From Phytophthora quininea (Eukaryota > Oomycota > Peronosporomycetes > Peronosporales > Peronosporaceae): DNA of 20,527 nucleotides. Made by a program: the position numbers and the translations under genes. Where the stretch lies: assembly GCA_011947345.1 (NCBI GenBank), contig JAAVTG010000104.1, positions 1 to 20,527 of the forward strand, read 5' to 3'. The first letter of the stretch is position 1; the number at the start of each line of letters is the position of its first letter. The notes below the pieces were generated by a model, which was not told where the DNA came from, did no database searches, and saw only the letters and a program-made list of their open reading frames with translations. Positions 10,698-19,522 of the stretch are shown here, piece by piece.

Positions 10698-11695
10698 CAG
10701 CGTACATAAGCGCGAGGAAATATAACTCTGGCTATTGATTGTCGAGATGGCCTTGTGTGTCGAGGTCGTCACAACCAACGGATTGGTTTCTAGCTACTGA
10801 TTGGTCACTGAGCTGGAGCACAGTGGCGAACGTGTGACGGTGGCCTGTCACACCTACAGAATTACTTTGTAATGTTGCTGAAGCATTTTGGTTTGGTAGG
10901 GACGCCTCTTGCTGCTGATGGAATCATGGACGACGACGACGCCGGTGTACTATGATGAGCCGCACTTGTTTGCTTCATGTGTCTCGCTGTCCCCTATTAC
11001 TGGAACTTTGGACACATAAGTGGTAGCAATCAATACAAGCAAAATGACTGTCTGTGCACTCTTTGAATGTGTCGTGAACTTCTGAACAGTTCAAAGCCCG
11101 ATGGTGCTGTACGTAACCTACGGTGGTTGTTCACTCAGTCTCCGAGGGCTATTGTCCTTGATGTCTTGCCCGCCAGATTTCGTCACCCTGACCAGCGGCG
11201 CCGCCACCACTACTGCCTGTCGCTTTGGTTCCACAAGAAGCATGTTAACTGTGGTAATCAGATTTTCGTTGGAGCGGTACTTGACTACGTGCCCCAGGTC
11301 CTCTTCTCTACAATCTGAGCGCTCTCCATCTTCCTTGGCGCTTCCTCCGTCAGTTAACTTTGCGACTGGCTAGTCGCTTCGAGTTTAGGTAGCGGGTTCT
11401 CTTCGTATCGGTAGGAGGCGATTGCTTTGGAACCGTTCCAGACACTGGTCTATAGCCATCAAACTACTGTACCCGATCAACGCCTCGGCTTTAGCTTTCC
11501 AGACTGTAGGGCTGGATATATCGTGTCCGACGCCACCATTGACTCCTTCATGCGGGTTCAAAACTCTTGCGCAGTCTGGTTTATCTTCAATCCGGCGCCA
11601 GTTGACACTTGGATTGCAGCGGGGCTACATTGGAGTGCACGTGCACAGAGGAAGACGTAGGACTCCTCGAGTCGTTGTCTTTAGGCTTTCATCCT

Positions 11696-11716
11696 TTGGT
11701 TCTACACAAGAACCAA
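11696..11716. repeat. short hairpin (8-bp arms)
   Basis: TTGGTTCT and AGAACCAA pair perfectly around a 5-nt ACACA loop. No downstream T-run and no neighbouring gene whose terminator it could be. Confidence 0.35.
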
Positions 11717-12088
11717 GTACAGTCCCGTAACTAGGACTCGCAGAGTCAGTGTCGCTTAATACAAGGACAACACTAATTAACTACGAAAATAGAACTGAAT
11801 TGAATTGTCATCTGACCTTGCAGTAAATGTATATACTAAACTATGTGGCGTAGTTAATCTAAGAGATATGAAAATGAGTGATGGAGAGCCAGATGGCTAC
11901 AAACTCGAAACTCTACGCACGGTTAAGAGTTTCGTGTAACCGGGCCGTCAGCGTGGTTCCAGGCCTCGCATACCTGGCTACTGTCCTTCTTGAGTCGTCA
12001 CCGTTTTACCATCCGACGTCGAACGTGCTAAGGGCAGCTCTCGCCCGAGGAAAGCAATCGCGTTGCTGCATAGTTTGGTGCTCATGTT

Positions 12089-12907
12089 CAAGAGCGCATG
12101 CGCCATCTTGGTGTGGATAAGGTATTCAACCCAGAACAAACTGGTAAAAACATTCTCGTGTATTGTTTAAAGAAAATTGCTAGCAAATTGAAGCTGGTCT
12201 CTGGGAGTATCTGTCTGCGAAGACATCGTGTCCTACGGCCCAGAAGACGGTATGGATGAAAGGTGCAGGGAAGAGTAAAGCGCATGCGACCGCAATGATG
12301 CTGAGAGACGGCAGTGGCAGAAATTATAGCCTCGTCGTCATTTTTATAACGAAACCATCTGAAGATGTCAAGCGTGCTAGGTAAGTCCTTTCATTCCAGC
12401 ATTGGTTTGGTGGGTCGACCTGTAGCCAGGGCGCAAATTTATGGCAATCGTGCTGGCTGGTGGAATAGCGAGCTCATTGTTCAGTTCCTGCTCTGTCGTT
12501 TTCGCGAGCGTGCTAACATATACGAGACGGTTTTGCTATTGCTGGGTGGGTTTTCCGGTCACTGGCGTGAGGATCTGTGCATTCTAGCACGCCTGCTACA
12601 TGTCAAGCTAACGAACGTTCCTCATGGCTACACAGCTGCCTGCCAGTCAGCAGATGTTGCTTAGGATAAGCCGTTCAAGCACAAATTGCGTGGAGTTTTA
12701 GTGCTGCAAACGATGCAGCAATTGCGAAGCCATGTGCCTGGCGTCAATTTCGAACTGCAGCCTCCAGGCCGCTCGCAATTGCTTTTGTGGACAAAGTCAG
12801 CTTGGCATTTGTTGTCGACAACAATACTCTGCAGCGGATTTACAAAAGCCAATACCATTCCACCACTGTCATTGGTGGAGTTGATGACGACAAGACTCGG
12901 TCATTGA
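12089..12907 (+). mobile_element. decayed pogo/Tc1-like DDE transposase
   Basis: Degenerate copy of the DDE superfamily endonuclease domain that oomycetes carry in many pogo-like DNA transposons. Ordered blocks appear in changing frames: MRHLGVDKVFNPEQTG (12098-12145, the NADQT-like block with its Asp replaced by Glu); LWEYLSAKT then KTVWMKGAGKSKAHATAMML (about 12205-12306); AQIYGNRAGWWNSELIVQFL (about 12434-12490); LLLLGGFSGHWREDL (about 12534-12578, where the usual catalytic Asp is Gly); VPHGYTAACQSADVA followed by a TAG stop at 12662 where a Trp codon is expected; DKPFKHKLRG; and LLLWTKSAWHLLSTTILCSG, typical of the transposase C-terminus. At least two frame changes, one stop and altered acidic residues make it inactive. 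The N-terminal DNA-binding part and terminal inverted repeats were not found. These lesions are substitutions as well as indels, so assembly error alone does not explain them. Confidence 0.8.
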
Positions 12908-13640
12908 TGAAGCTCGCGATATCGGCAAGAGGAAGTGGTAGTTTAAACATTGCCAAAAAAGTCGGCTGTGTTCCTGTTCATCTCTTAAATATTTTCAACT
13001 TGACAAAGTCAATGTTATTGTTGTGCGCTGTGGGGTATCTAGAGTACGATACTGGAAATAACGATTTTCCTTCGATTAGTGAGGGCTTTCGTTTTGGACC
13101 AGTCAAAACACTGCATTTGTTTAACATTACTATTATTATGCTCAAAACAATGAAGGCCAATTAGTTCTTTTTTGGTTGAAGGGGTGTTCAATCGGTGACT
13201 GCTTTGCTTTGGTGTGGTCTCCGTTGTTTGAGTGGTATCGATCAACGAACTCGCTACGTCTCGGCAGCCTGCCATGACGAATCGGCCATTGCTGTGCGTT
13301 TCGCCTTTGGCAGAGGCGACTTCATGGCGGCTGACTCGGCTGCTCTACAATCGACGTCGCTGCTGATCGAGCGCTGGCGGTCCCCTGACGGGATTCCCGT
13401 CGAACGCAAGTCAAAAGTGCTGGCGCGACTGCACCAGCCGATCGTGTGTCCCAGTGGCTCCAAGGCGCTGCCTTGGTCGTCTTGACCGCGTTCGAGCGTC
13501 GCAGCCACAAGTCGTTGCCACTTTGTAACGCAAAAGTGCAAGTCCGGCGTACCATCCGAGCTCGTTTCTGCGCCTTCCTTTTCCAAGTCCGCCTATTACA
13601 CTTTTACATCTCCCGATTCCGCGCAACTCGGACGCCAGCC
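12908..13640. other. spacer and 5' region of the MARVEL-like gene
   Basis: The first 250 bp are AT-rich, with a frame (ending 13164) that overlaps the transposase relic in another register and has no recognisable content. From about 13200 GC rises towards the next gene. ATTACACTTTTACATCTC (13592-13609) is a weak initiator-like candidate about 35 bp before the ATG. No gene supported. Confidence 0.45.
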
Positions 13641-14297
13641 ATGAAGAGAACGCTGCGCTGCGGCCAGCAGTACGACCGCGTCATCTCGCTGCTGCTGCGC
13701 TCGCTGCAGTTCGCGGCCTGCGCCGTGGCGCTGGCGCTCGTAGGAAGCAGCTTCAAAGGCCAGACGATCGCGGTCGCCAATTCCAGCGGAGAGCTGCACG
13801 AGGTGACCGTCTACTACGGCGGGCCGGCCGTCAACTTCGCCATCCTCGTGACCTTCGCCGCCTGCCTCTACGACGGCTTCTTCCTGCTGCTGGTCTTCAC
13901 GCTGCGCTGCGCCAGCATGCCGCCGCCCTGGAGCTTCGGCGTGGATGCCGTCTTCACCATCCTCTTCATGAGCGCCGGCTGCGCGCTGGCGGCCAGCGAC
14001 TACGTGCGCTACTGCGACTCGATGGACGACCGCGTGCACTGCGCACTGCTGGCGTCGGGTGCAGCGCTCTGCTTCATGGCGTTCGTGGGGTTCTTGCTGT
14101 CGGTGGCTTGGGGCGCCTGGATGCGCAACACGTGGCTCAAGCCGAGGAGGAAGGACCCGACAGGCTCGGCAGGACCCCTCAGCGCAGGCACGCACAGCAA
14201 CGACCCGGTGCTGGGGGACATTGTGGACGACCTGGGGCACGCCACGACAACGTACGCGTCCAATGCGTACGTACAGGACGGCTACCGACGGACGTAA
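13641..14297 (+). CDS. four-helix membrane protein, MARVEL-like
   Basis: Predicted 218-residue integral membrane protein with four hydrophobic segments: about 14-37 (ISLLLRSLQFAACAVALALV), 63-90 (VNFAILVTFAACLYDGFFLL), 98-118 (DAVFTILFMSAGCALAAS) and 132-159 (LLASGAALCFMAFVGFLLSV). The start chosen is the first ATG followed by a basic N-terminus (MKRTLRCGQQYDR) running straight into helix 1; the open frame upstream looks non-coding. The topology, the Arg-containing first helix, the extracellular-type loop between helices 1 and 2 (ANSSGELHEVTVYYGG) and the Cys/Ala/Gly-rich helices fit the MARVEL fold used in membrane apposition and vesicle traffic, but no single motif proves it. The cytosolic tail is polar, with Ser, Asp and Tyr. 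Codon use is strongly GC-biased, as in neighbouring genes, and the frame is intact. Confidence 0.8.
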   Translation: MKRTLRCGQQYDRVISLLLRSLQFAACAVALALVGSSFKGQTIAVANSSGELHEVTVYYGGPAVNFAILVTFAACLYDGFFLLLVFTLRCASMPPPWSFGVDAVFTILFMSAGCALAASDYVRYCDSMDDRVHCALLASGAALCFMAFVGFLLSVAWGAWMRNTWLKPRRKDPTGSAGPLSAGTHSNDPVLGDIVDDLGHATTTYASNAYVQDGYRRT

Positions 14298-14844
14298 AGA
14301 GGAACCGAAGCTGTGGAAAGGAGTGTTAATATGACCCGAGCAGCGGAAGGACTAGAAGAGACCGACACGATAGCCAAGTTAAGCAGCTCACGGCTGCAGG
14401 TACCATAATGCCAAACCAGTTGAAAAACGCACAGCCCAGCTTTGTCTTGGTGCTCTCCATTGCTGTGAAGAGAGGAAGCGGGCTCGACGGCCGGCCGGGT
14501 GATCGGCGCGGAAGCGGGGCCTCCTGTTGGGCGCGCGTGCGAGGGCGCCGTCCCACAGTAATCTCACGTGACAGGAACAGCACCGACACATGATCACCGC
14601 TAACCAAGATCTTGCTGCAAGAAGCGCCAAGCCCCAGACACCGAGACGCAGGCGAAGAAGGCGATTCTCTGGTAGAGATCTTCCGACGGCGGGCAATAGA
14701 CGGCGAGACCTTCTAGCGAGGCAATGGACGGCTCTCACGCGCCCAAGCAATATCTTCGCTGAAAGCCATGGGCTCTTGAGCGCACTTTCCAACTTCGGCG
14801 GCTTGGACAACCTTCGTGCCAGTGTTCATCTCGCCAACGAATCG
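14298..14844. other. intergenic spacer
   Basis: The frame of the next gene stays open back to 14590, but that extension (Arg runs, mixed composition) does not look coding and I assign it to the promoter/5' UTR. Nothing else supported here. Confidence 0.5.
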
Positions 14845-15471
14845 ATGGCGACAGCAGAAGACAGCGTCGAGTTGCAAACCTCGGGTCTTCGCTCGAGGCA
14901 GCGAACTGGAGCCACGGCGGTGGCGCTTGGGCTGGCGATGGCCATCGCGCTGGGACTGCTCTCGGTCACTAGTATTTCCTCGACCACGATGCATCGCATC
15001 TCTGGCGACCATGCCGCGAGGAACCTCCGCTATTACCCTCCCATGGTCATGGAGGAAACCCAACATTATTCGGTCGAGCAAACGCCCAGCATCAACATGG
15101 AGGCGCAGGGTCTTCGCGGTCAGACGACAACGTTGATCCCCAGCACCATCGGCGTGGCCAACCACAACGACCCCAACGCAGGCAAGTCTCTGATGATGAT
15201 GGAGGCCAAGCACGAGAGCCCTGATGACGCGGAAGCGAAAGCCGAGGAGGCGGAGAAGATCGCCAAGGACGCGGAGAAGATCGCCAAGGACGCGGAGAAG
15301 GCGGCGCAAAGCGCTGAAGAGCACGCGACCGCGGCGGAGGCCGCCGCCGAGCTGGCCATCATGATGCAGGTGGGCGACGTCGCTGCGGGAAGCGGGGTCA
15401 CCATTGACTCTTACGCCGTGGAGCAGGATCCGCAAGCCGACACGCCGTCGTTCCAGGACAACCACGCGTAG
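14845..15471 (+). CDS. single-pass membrane protein with heptad-repeat coiled coil
   Basis: Predicted 208-residue protein of unknown function. From the ATG at 14845 there is a short N-terminus (MATAEDSVELQTSGLRSRQR), then a hydrophobic segment at about 22-44 (ATAVALGLAMAIALGLLSV), typical of a signal anchor with a basic inner flank. The rest is polar. Residues about 125-175 form an alanine/glutamate/lysine-rich helix with a seven-residue repeat: AEKIAKD occurs twice in perfect tandem at DNA level (15250-15270 and 15271-15291), followed by AEKAAQS and degenerate copies. This predicts a coiled coil outside the membrane anchor, perhaps for oligomerisation. The C-terminus is acidic (VEQDPQADTPSF). 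An alternative start at 14590 adds 85 residues, including an Arg run; I think this unlikely because it would bury the anchor and the composition changes sharply. Confidence 0.7.
   Translation: MATAEDSVELQTSGLRSRQRTGATAVALGLAMAIALGLLSVTSISSTTMHRISGDHAARNLRYYPPMVMEETQHYSVEQTPSINMEAQGLRGQTTTLIPSTIGVANHNDPNAGKSLMMMEAKHESPDDAEAKAEEAEKIAKDAEKIAKDAEKAAQSAEEHATAAEAAAELAIMMQVGDVAAGSGVTIDSYAVEQDPQADTPSFQDNHA
15250..15300 (+). repeat. 21-bp tandem repeat encoding the heptad AEKIAKD
   Basis: Two perfect 21-bp units (15250-15270, 15271-15291) and a third partial unit (9 bp identical, 15292-15300) lie inside the coiled-coil gene. Perfect identity at synonymous positions suggests recent duplication, so the heptad number may vary between strains. 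Confidence 0.85.
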
Positions 15472-15528
15472 CAAGTAGCAAAGTGTTGCAGTTCACTTCA
15501 ACTCGGTAATTTAGTTTTCTTTCCTTGC

Positions 15529-15617
15529 CGGCTCGCAAAGAGCACGCATTTCCGCTTCGCGAGCCGCCTTCTTCGCGAGCCGGGGCCCCATACAAAGCAA
15601 CAGCGCGGCTCGCGAAG
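15529..15617. repeat. four copies of CGGCTCGCGAAG in both orientations
   Basis: Copies at 15529-15540 (+, one mismatch), 15555-15566 (-), 15571-15582 (-) and 15606-15617 (+) lie in the short spacer before ADE2. Both plus copies continue with AGCACG, giving an 18-bp unit. The arrangement can form hairpins between opposed copies, or could be a cluster of binding sites. Confidence 0.8.
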
Positions 15618-15651
15618 AGCACGGCAGCTGTCTGAATTGCGGTACTCTATC

Positions 15652-15667
15652 GTTCACTTGGTGTTTG
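15652..15667 (+). promoter_or_regulatory. initiator-like motif before ADE2
   Basis: GTTCACTTGGTGTTTG lies about 40 bp upstream of the ATG at 15708 and resembles an oomycete initiator (TCACTT followed by a T-rich flank). Match judged by eye. Confidence 0.35.
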
Positions 15668-15707
15668 TATACTAATTGCCAGCCACCCACACAACACGAC
15701 CAACCAC

Positions 15708-17496
15708 ATGCCGGTGCTCACGACCAACACTGCCGGCGCCGCGCCGCCCGTCGTGGGCGTGCTGGGCGGCGGCCAACTGGGCCGCATGATGGCGGACGCC
15801 GCCCACCGCTTGGGGCTGCAGGTGCTGGTGCTGGACCCGCTGGGAGCCGAGTCCCCCGCCGGCCAAATGGGACTGCAGTCCGTGGCCGGCAGCTTCACCA
15901 ACGAGGAGGACATCGCCAAGCTGGCGCAGAGCTGCGACGTGCTGACGGTCGAGATCGAGCACGTGAACGCCCAGTTCCTGCAGAAGCTGCAGGATGACAA
16001 GGCCGCCGGCCTGCAGGGCGTGCACCCGGCCCCGGCCACCATCGCGCTGATCCAAGACAAGTACCAGCAGAAGCAGTTCTTCGCACAGGTGGAGGGGTCG
16101 ACGTCGCCCCGTTCGAGATCGTCACCTCGCTGCAAACTGCTCGCCAAGTGGGCGAGGCCTTCGGCTACCCGTACATGCTCAAGTCGCGTCGCTTCGCGTA
16201 CGACGGCCGTGGCAACGCCGTCATCAAGAGCGAGAAAGATCTAGCGGACGCCTTTGAGAAATTGGGCGCGGGACTGCTGGCCAAGCAGGAGAAGGACGAG
16301 GACAACGAGAAGAGCTTTGCCGAGGAAGAGACCAAGCTGTACGCTGAAAAGTGGGTGCCCTTTGTCAAGGAGCTGGCAGTCATGGTGGTCAAGGGCGCGG
16401 ACGGAGATGTTCGCGCCTACCCGGTGGTGGAGACCACCCAGCGTGACAGCATCTGTGACACTGTGCTGGCGCCGGCGCAGATTCCGGAGGAAGTAGCCAA
16501 GCGCGCGTCGGACTTGGCGCAAGCCGCTGTGGCTCAGCTTGAGGGACGCGGCATCTACGGTGTGGAGCTCTTCTTGACGGCCACTGGCGACGTACTACTG
16601 AACGAGATCGCCCCTCGCCCACACAACTCGGGCCACTACACGATCGAGGCGTGCGAGACCAGCCAGTTCGAGCAGCACCTGCGTGCTATCGCGGGTCTGC
16701 CGCTTGGTAGCTGTGCGCTGCGTGTGCCCGCTGCCCTCATGGTGAACGTGCTGGGCGACCCCACGTCCTCGGAAGACGCGAGCTTTGCTCTTCTCCGCAA
16801 CAGCCTCAGCATCCCTGGTGCTGCAGCGCACTTCTACGGCAAGGCCGGCGTGCGGCCTGGTCGGAAGCTGGGCCACGTGACCATCACTGCCCCCAACCTT
16901 GAGGAACTGACCAAGCGTGCTACTGCGCTGTCGACCGAGGCTGCCAAGAACTCGGGTCTGCTGGCGATGGAGCGCAAGCCGCTGGTAGGTATCGTCATGG
17001 GATCCGACTCGGACCTGCCGACGATGGCCGCTGCTGCGGACATGTTGGAGAAGTTTGGCGTTCCGTACGAGCTCACGATCGTGTCAGCTCACCGCACACC
17101 TGCTCGCATGTACGAGTACGCTCAGAGCGCTGTGGACCGTGGTCTGAACGTGATTATCGCGGGCGCCGGTGGTGCCGCTCACTTGCCTGGTATGATCGCC
17201 GCACTGACGCCTCTGCCTGTGATCGGCGTTCCTGTCAAGACGTCGACGCTTAACGGCGAGGACTCGCTGCTCAGCATCGTGCAGATGCCTCGTGGCGTGC
17301 CGGTTGCCACTGTGGCTATCGGCAACTCCACCAATGCCGGTCTTTGGCCGTTCGCATCCTCGGCGCCAAGGACGCCTCGCTCATCAGCGCGATGGCAACG
17401 TTCTTGGACACCCAGAAGCGTGAGGTTGACGAGAAGATCGAGACCATGGCCTCGAAGGGCTGGAAGCAGTACCTTCAGAACATGAAGAAGCATTAG
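15708..17496 (+). CDS. ADE2: phosphoribosylaminoimidazole carboxylase, fused PurK-PurE (ADE2 type); frame broken twice
   Basis: Purine biosynthesis enzyme converting aminoimidazole ribonucleotide (AIR) to its carboxylated form, CAIR. The N-terminal PurK half starts with [20 protein letters not shown] and contains the ATP-grasp region ([53 protein letters not shown]). The C-terminal PurE half (from about residue 424) has [33 protein letters not shown] and [17 protein letters not shown], as in class I PurE. Two breaks interrupt it: at the G4 run 16094-16097 the frame moves from FFAQVEG to [20 protein letters not shown], and at the T3 run 17343-17345 from GNSTNAG to [20 protein letters not shown], ending at the TAG 17494-17496. 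One extra base at each gives about 596 residues, close to fungal Ade2. Both continuations are the expected family sequence. Convergent with TMEM161; the gap is 50 bp. Confidence 0.95.
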
Positions 17497-17546
17497 AAGG
17501 TTGCTAAACCCAATGAGGGACGTGTGTATGATCAAGACGAGGTTGT

Positions 17547-19352
17547 CTAGAAAATCTCGCTCGCGTGGTGTCTGTATTTTCCACTTGATCTCGAGCGGTG
17601 GCCTGCAGATCGCTGTATTTTGTTTCTACTTGTTTTTCTTGTGCAGCTTGAGGCTCTTGAGCTGGTTCTTGAGCGTCTTGGGTGTCTGTTTGTTCTGTCG
17701 AACGGAGTCTGCTCGATGTCAGCGACACCAGTGCCGTGGCCCATGTTGCGCCAGTAGAGCAGTCCGGCAAGGCTCACAACCAGCATGGTGAAGCTGAAGA
17801 ACCAGATGAGGAAGCCGAGCGCCGACTCGTAAAACTCCGCCGTGAGTACGGGGAACTGGCTCATACCGCGCAGGAACGGCGTCACATTCTCCTTGTTGAG
17901 GTCATTGCCGAGTTTGAATCCGCCAAGGTTAGGTGCCTCGCTTCCAGGCAGCACGTTCAATGACGCAGCATTCAGCCCTTCAAAGGTGAGGCTAGCGGGG
18001 ATCGACAGACTTGGAGCTACGCGCTGCAGCACCCACGACGCAGCCTTGAAAATGCCAAGAGACGTAGACGTCTGACGCACTAGCAATTGCACTGCTGCCA
18101 GCAACGCACACACTGGCGAAAGGTACTGCAGAGCGATAATAGGCACGTAGTTGAACTGGAGACGAACCTTGTTCTGCAGCAAGGCGCCGTCCACAGGGCC
18201 GGGACGACCGACGAGAGCTGCCATCACCTCACGAGGCTCGATCAGGAAAGACTGCAGGTGTTTGCGGAAGCAGATCAAGCGGATAAAGCACGCAGCAAGC
18301 ACCACATACACACGCAGCGTGTGGAACTGCGACTCTGTAAGGCTGTACCACTTCCACACGTCCGAGGAAGTCGCGCCAGTGACGCCAAGCACCTCACTCT
18401 CGAGACAATCGCGAGCCAAAGCACGTGGCGAACACTTGACCAGCTCTTCAGGCACAAACACTTTACTCGACAAGCGAGGAACCCACAGCGCGCAGATGAG
18501 TACGGGGACAGCATGTTGAGGTGCAGAAGCAGCTTCATCCCCAACGACGTCTGCTTGTCCTTGGTCATCTCCGAGTACATGCGAGCAAATCGGAACGAGG
18601 GCAGGAACGACGTGCATGTAAACACGCCAGCAAGCACCGCAAACGTCACGAACAGCGTGACCTTGGCCATCTCCCAATCGGAGTCACATTGACCAAGTCC
18701 GCGTCTGTGAAGCCAACAGCACGCAGTACCATGGCCACGCGTTGCCCAGCGACCGAGGCCGCCAGCTCGAGATCAAAGTCCAGCATCCCCTTAGGTGCTA
18801 GGATGATAAACCCTGAGGCGATGAGGCCGATGAAGCCCACGGCGAGTCCCAGTCTCGCTTCGTATCCAGCCCATCCCTGGGCAAAGTTCAATTGCAAAGG
18901 GAACCAAATGGCCACCAACAGCGCCGACATGAGGCCGTACGTGGCTGCGTCGATCTTGTCGTCCATTGGCTGGTCTTGCACGCCGAAGAACGGTGCCGTG
19001 AAGCTCACGAGGCCGCCGAAGCAACAACCCAATGAAGCGGAGGACACGAGCACCACCAGCATCTCGTAGAGCTCGAAGAACAGCGTCTGGCTGAAGACGC
19101 CGGGCTCCGTCTTGGCCACCCGCACGTAGAACTTGTCCATCTTTTCGGCGGCACTCAGCGGCTGCGTGGCTGGGGCCTTGTTGCCCTTACCGGGGCTCTG
19201 GCCGTTGAGTGTCGCGATGAGCTCGTCCTCGGGGGCAGGAAGAAGGACAGACCGTTGACCAGCCACGACGCCAAGCTGCAGTACGAGCGCAGACGCAGCT
19301 GCACGAAGGCCAGCAGCACGCCGGCCAGGAATTCCGGCGGGAACAGCGCCAT
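17547..19352 (-). CDS. TMEM161-family multi-pass membrane protein (frame broken three times)
   Basis: Conserved polytopic membrane protein of the TMEM161A/B family, whose biochemical role is poorly defined. The ATG at 19352 opens MALFPPEFLAGVLLAFVQLR. The frame then changes three times, each consistent with one missing base: at G5 19231-19235 (FFLP to PEDELIATLN), at C3 18673-18675 (NVTPIG to EMAKVTLFVT), and at G4 18504-18507 (HLNMLSP to VLICALWVPRLSSKVF). The joined chain has about nine hydrophobic segments. Family signatures include SFRFARMYSEM, FHTLRVYVVLAACFIRL and VPIIALQYLSPVCALLAAVQ. It has about 602 residues, somewhat longer than the animal members (about 480-490). The C-terminus after YWRNMGHGTGV is uncertain: this frame stops at 17547 with an Arg/Ser-rich tail, while a second frame gives a Gln/Glu-rich tail ending at 17504. 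Divergent from RRP4, convergent with ADE2. Confidence 0.85.
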
Positions 19353-19522
19353 GCTTAGGTGGAGCGCCGAGCGTTGTTGATGCCGCTGCAAGTGAGCTTT
19401 ATGTGGTCGTCACGTTGCACAAACCTTGGTTTTGTATGGAGTCTATATATGTAAGTACATCAGAACTGGTGTAATTTCAGAGTAGCCGCTATTGCCGTCC
19501 AAGCAGCTCATCCATAGCGACC
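19353..19522. promoter_or_regulatory. shared divergent promoter region of TMEM161 (-) and RRP4 (+)
   Basis: Only 170 bp separate the two start codons. On the minus strand GCTCACTTGCA (19387-19397), about 35 bp before the TMEM161 ATG, closely matches the oomycete initiator GCTCAT-pyrimidine-CA. On the plus side an AT-rich TATATATG stretch (about 19444-19451) lies some 70 bp before the RRP4 ATG. Confidence 0.5.

Larger units (their letters stand above)
9524..12088. other. gene-poor, AT-richer spacer with no supported intact gene
   Basis: About 2.5 kb with lower GC than the flanking coding sequence and many stops. The longest frame (9872-10405, minus, described separately) has no recognised domain. 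Short frames at 11067-11373 and 11422-11730 overlap each other in different registers and show no family. A small inverted repeat (10677-10697) and a hairpin (11696-11716) are present. Composition and position next to a transposase relic suggest degraded repetitive DNA, which I cannot name. Confidence 0.5.

Noticed and set aside
10677..11735. LTR retroelement between TGTAACGGG (10676) and CCCGTAAC (11726)
   Set aside because: No second LTR copy, primer-binding site, polypurine tract or pol domain could be found; the two short motifs alone are not enough.
12787..13164. 125-codon open frame, possible gene
   Set aside because: Its first part overlaps the transposase relic in another register, and the rest has no recognisable content.
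13596..14240. 214-codon open frame on the minus strand
   Set aside because: Antisense of the MARVEL-like gene; His/Arg/Gln/Glu-rich product typical of a reverse frame of GC-rich coding DNA.
14590..14844. N-terminal extension of the coiled-coil membrane protein
   Set aside because: Open frame but with Arg runs and composition unlike the rest; it would place the signal anchor internally. ATG 14845 gives a compact anchor topology.
14713..15474. 253-codon open frame on the minus strand
   Set aside because: Antisense of the coiled-coil membrane protein; no domain, and the mirrored Leu/Arg repeat simply reflects the heptad repeat.
15708..17485. Two separate genes, PurK and PurE-like, or a broken ADE2 pseudogene
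   Set aside because: The frames join at G4 and T3 runs with exactly the sequence expected of one fused enzyme, and all catalytic motifs are intact.
17547..19352. Four separate membrane-protein genes on the minus strand
   Set aside because: The pieces are collinear, each break fits one missing base in a run, and together they match a single TMEM161-family protein.
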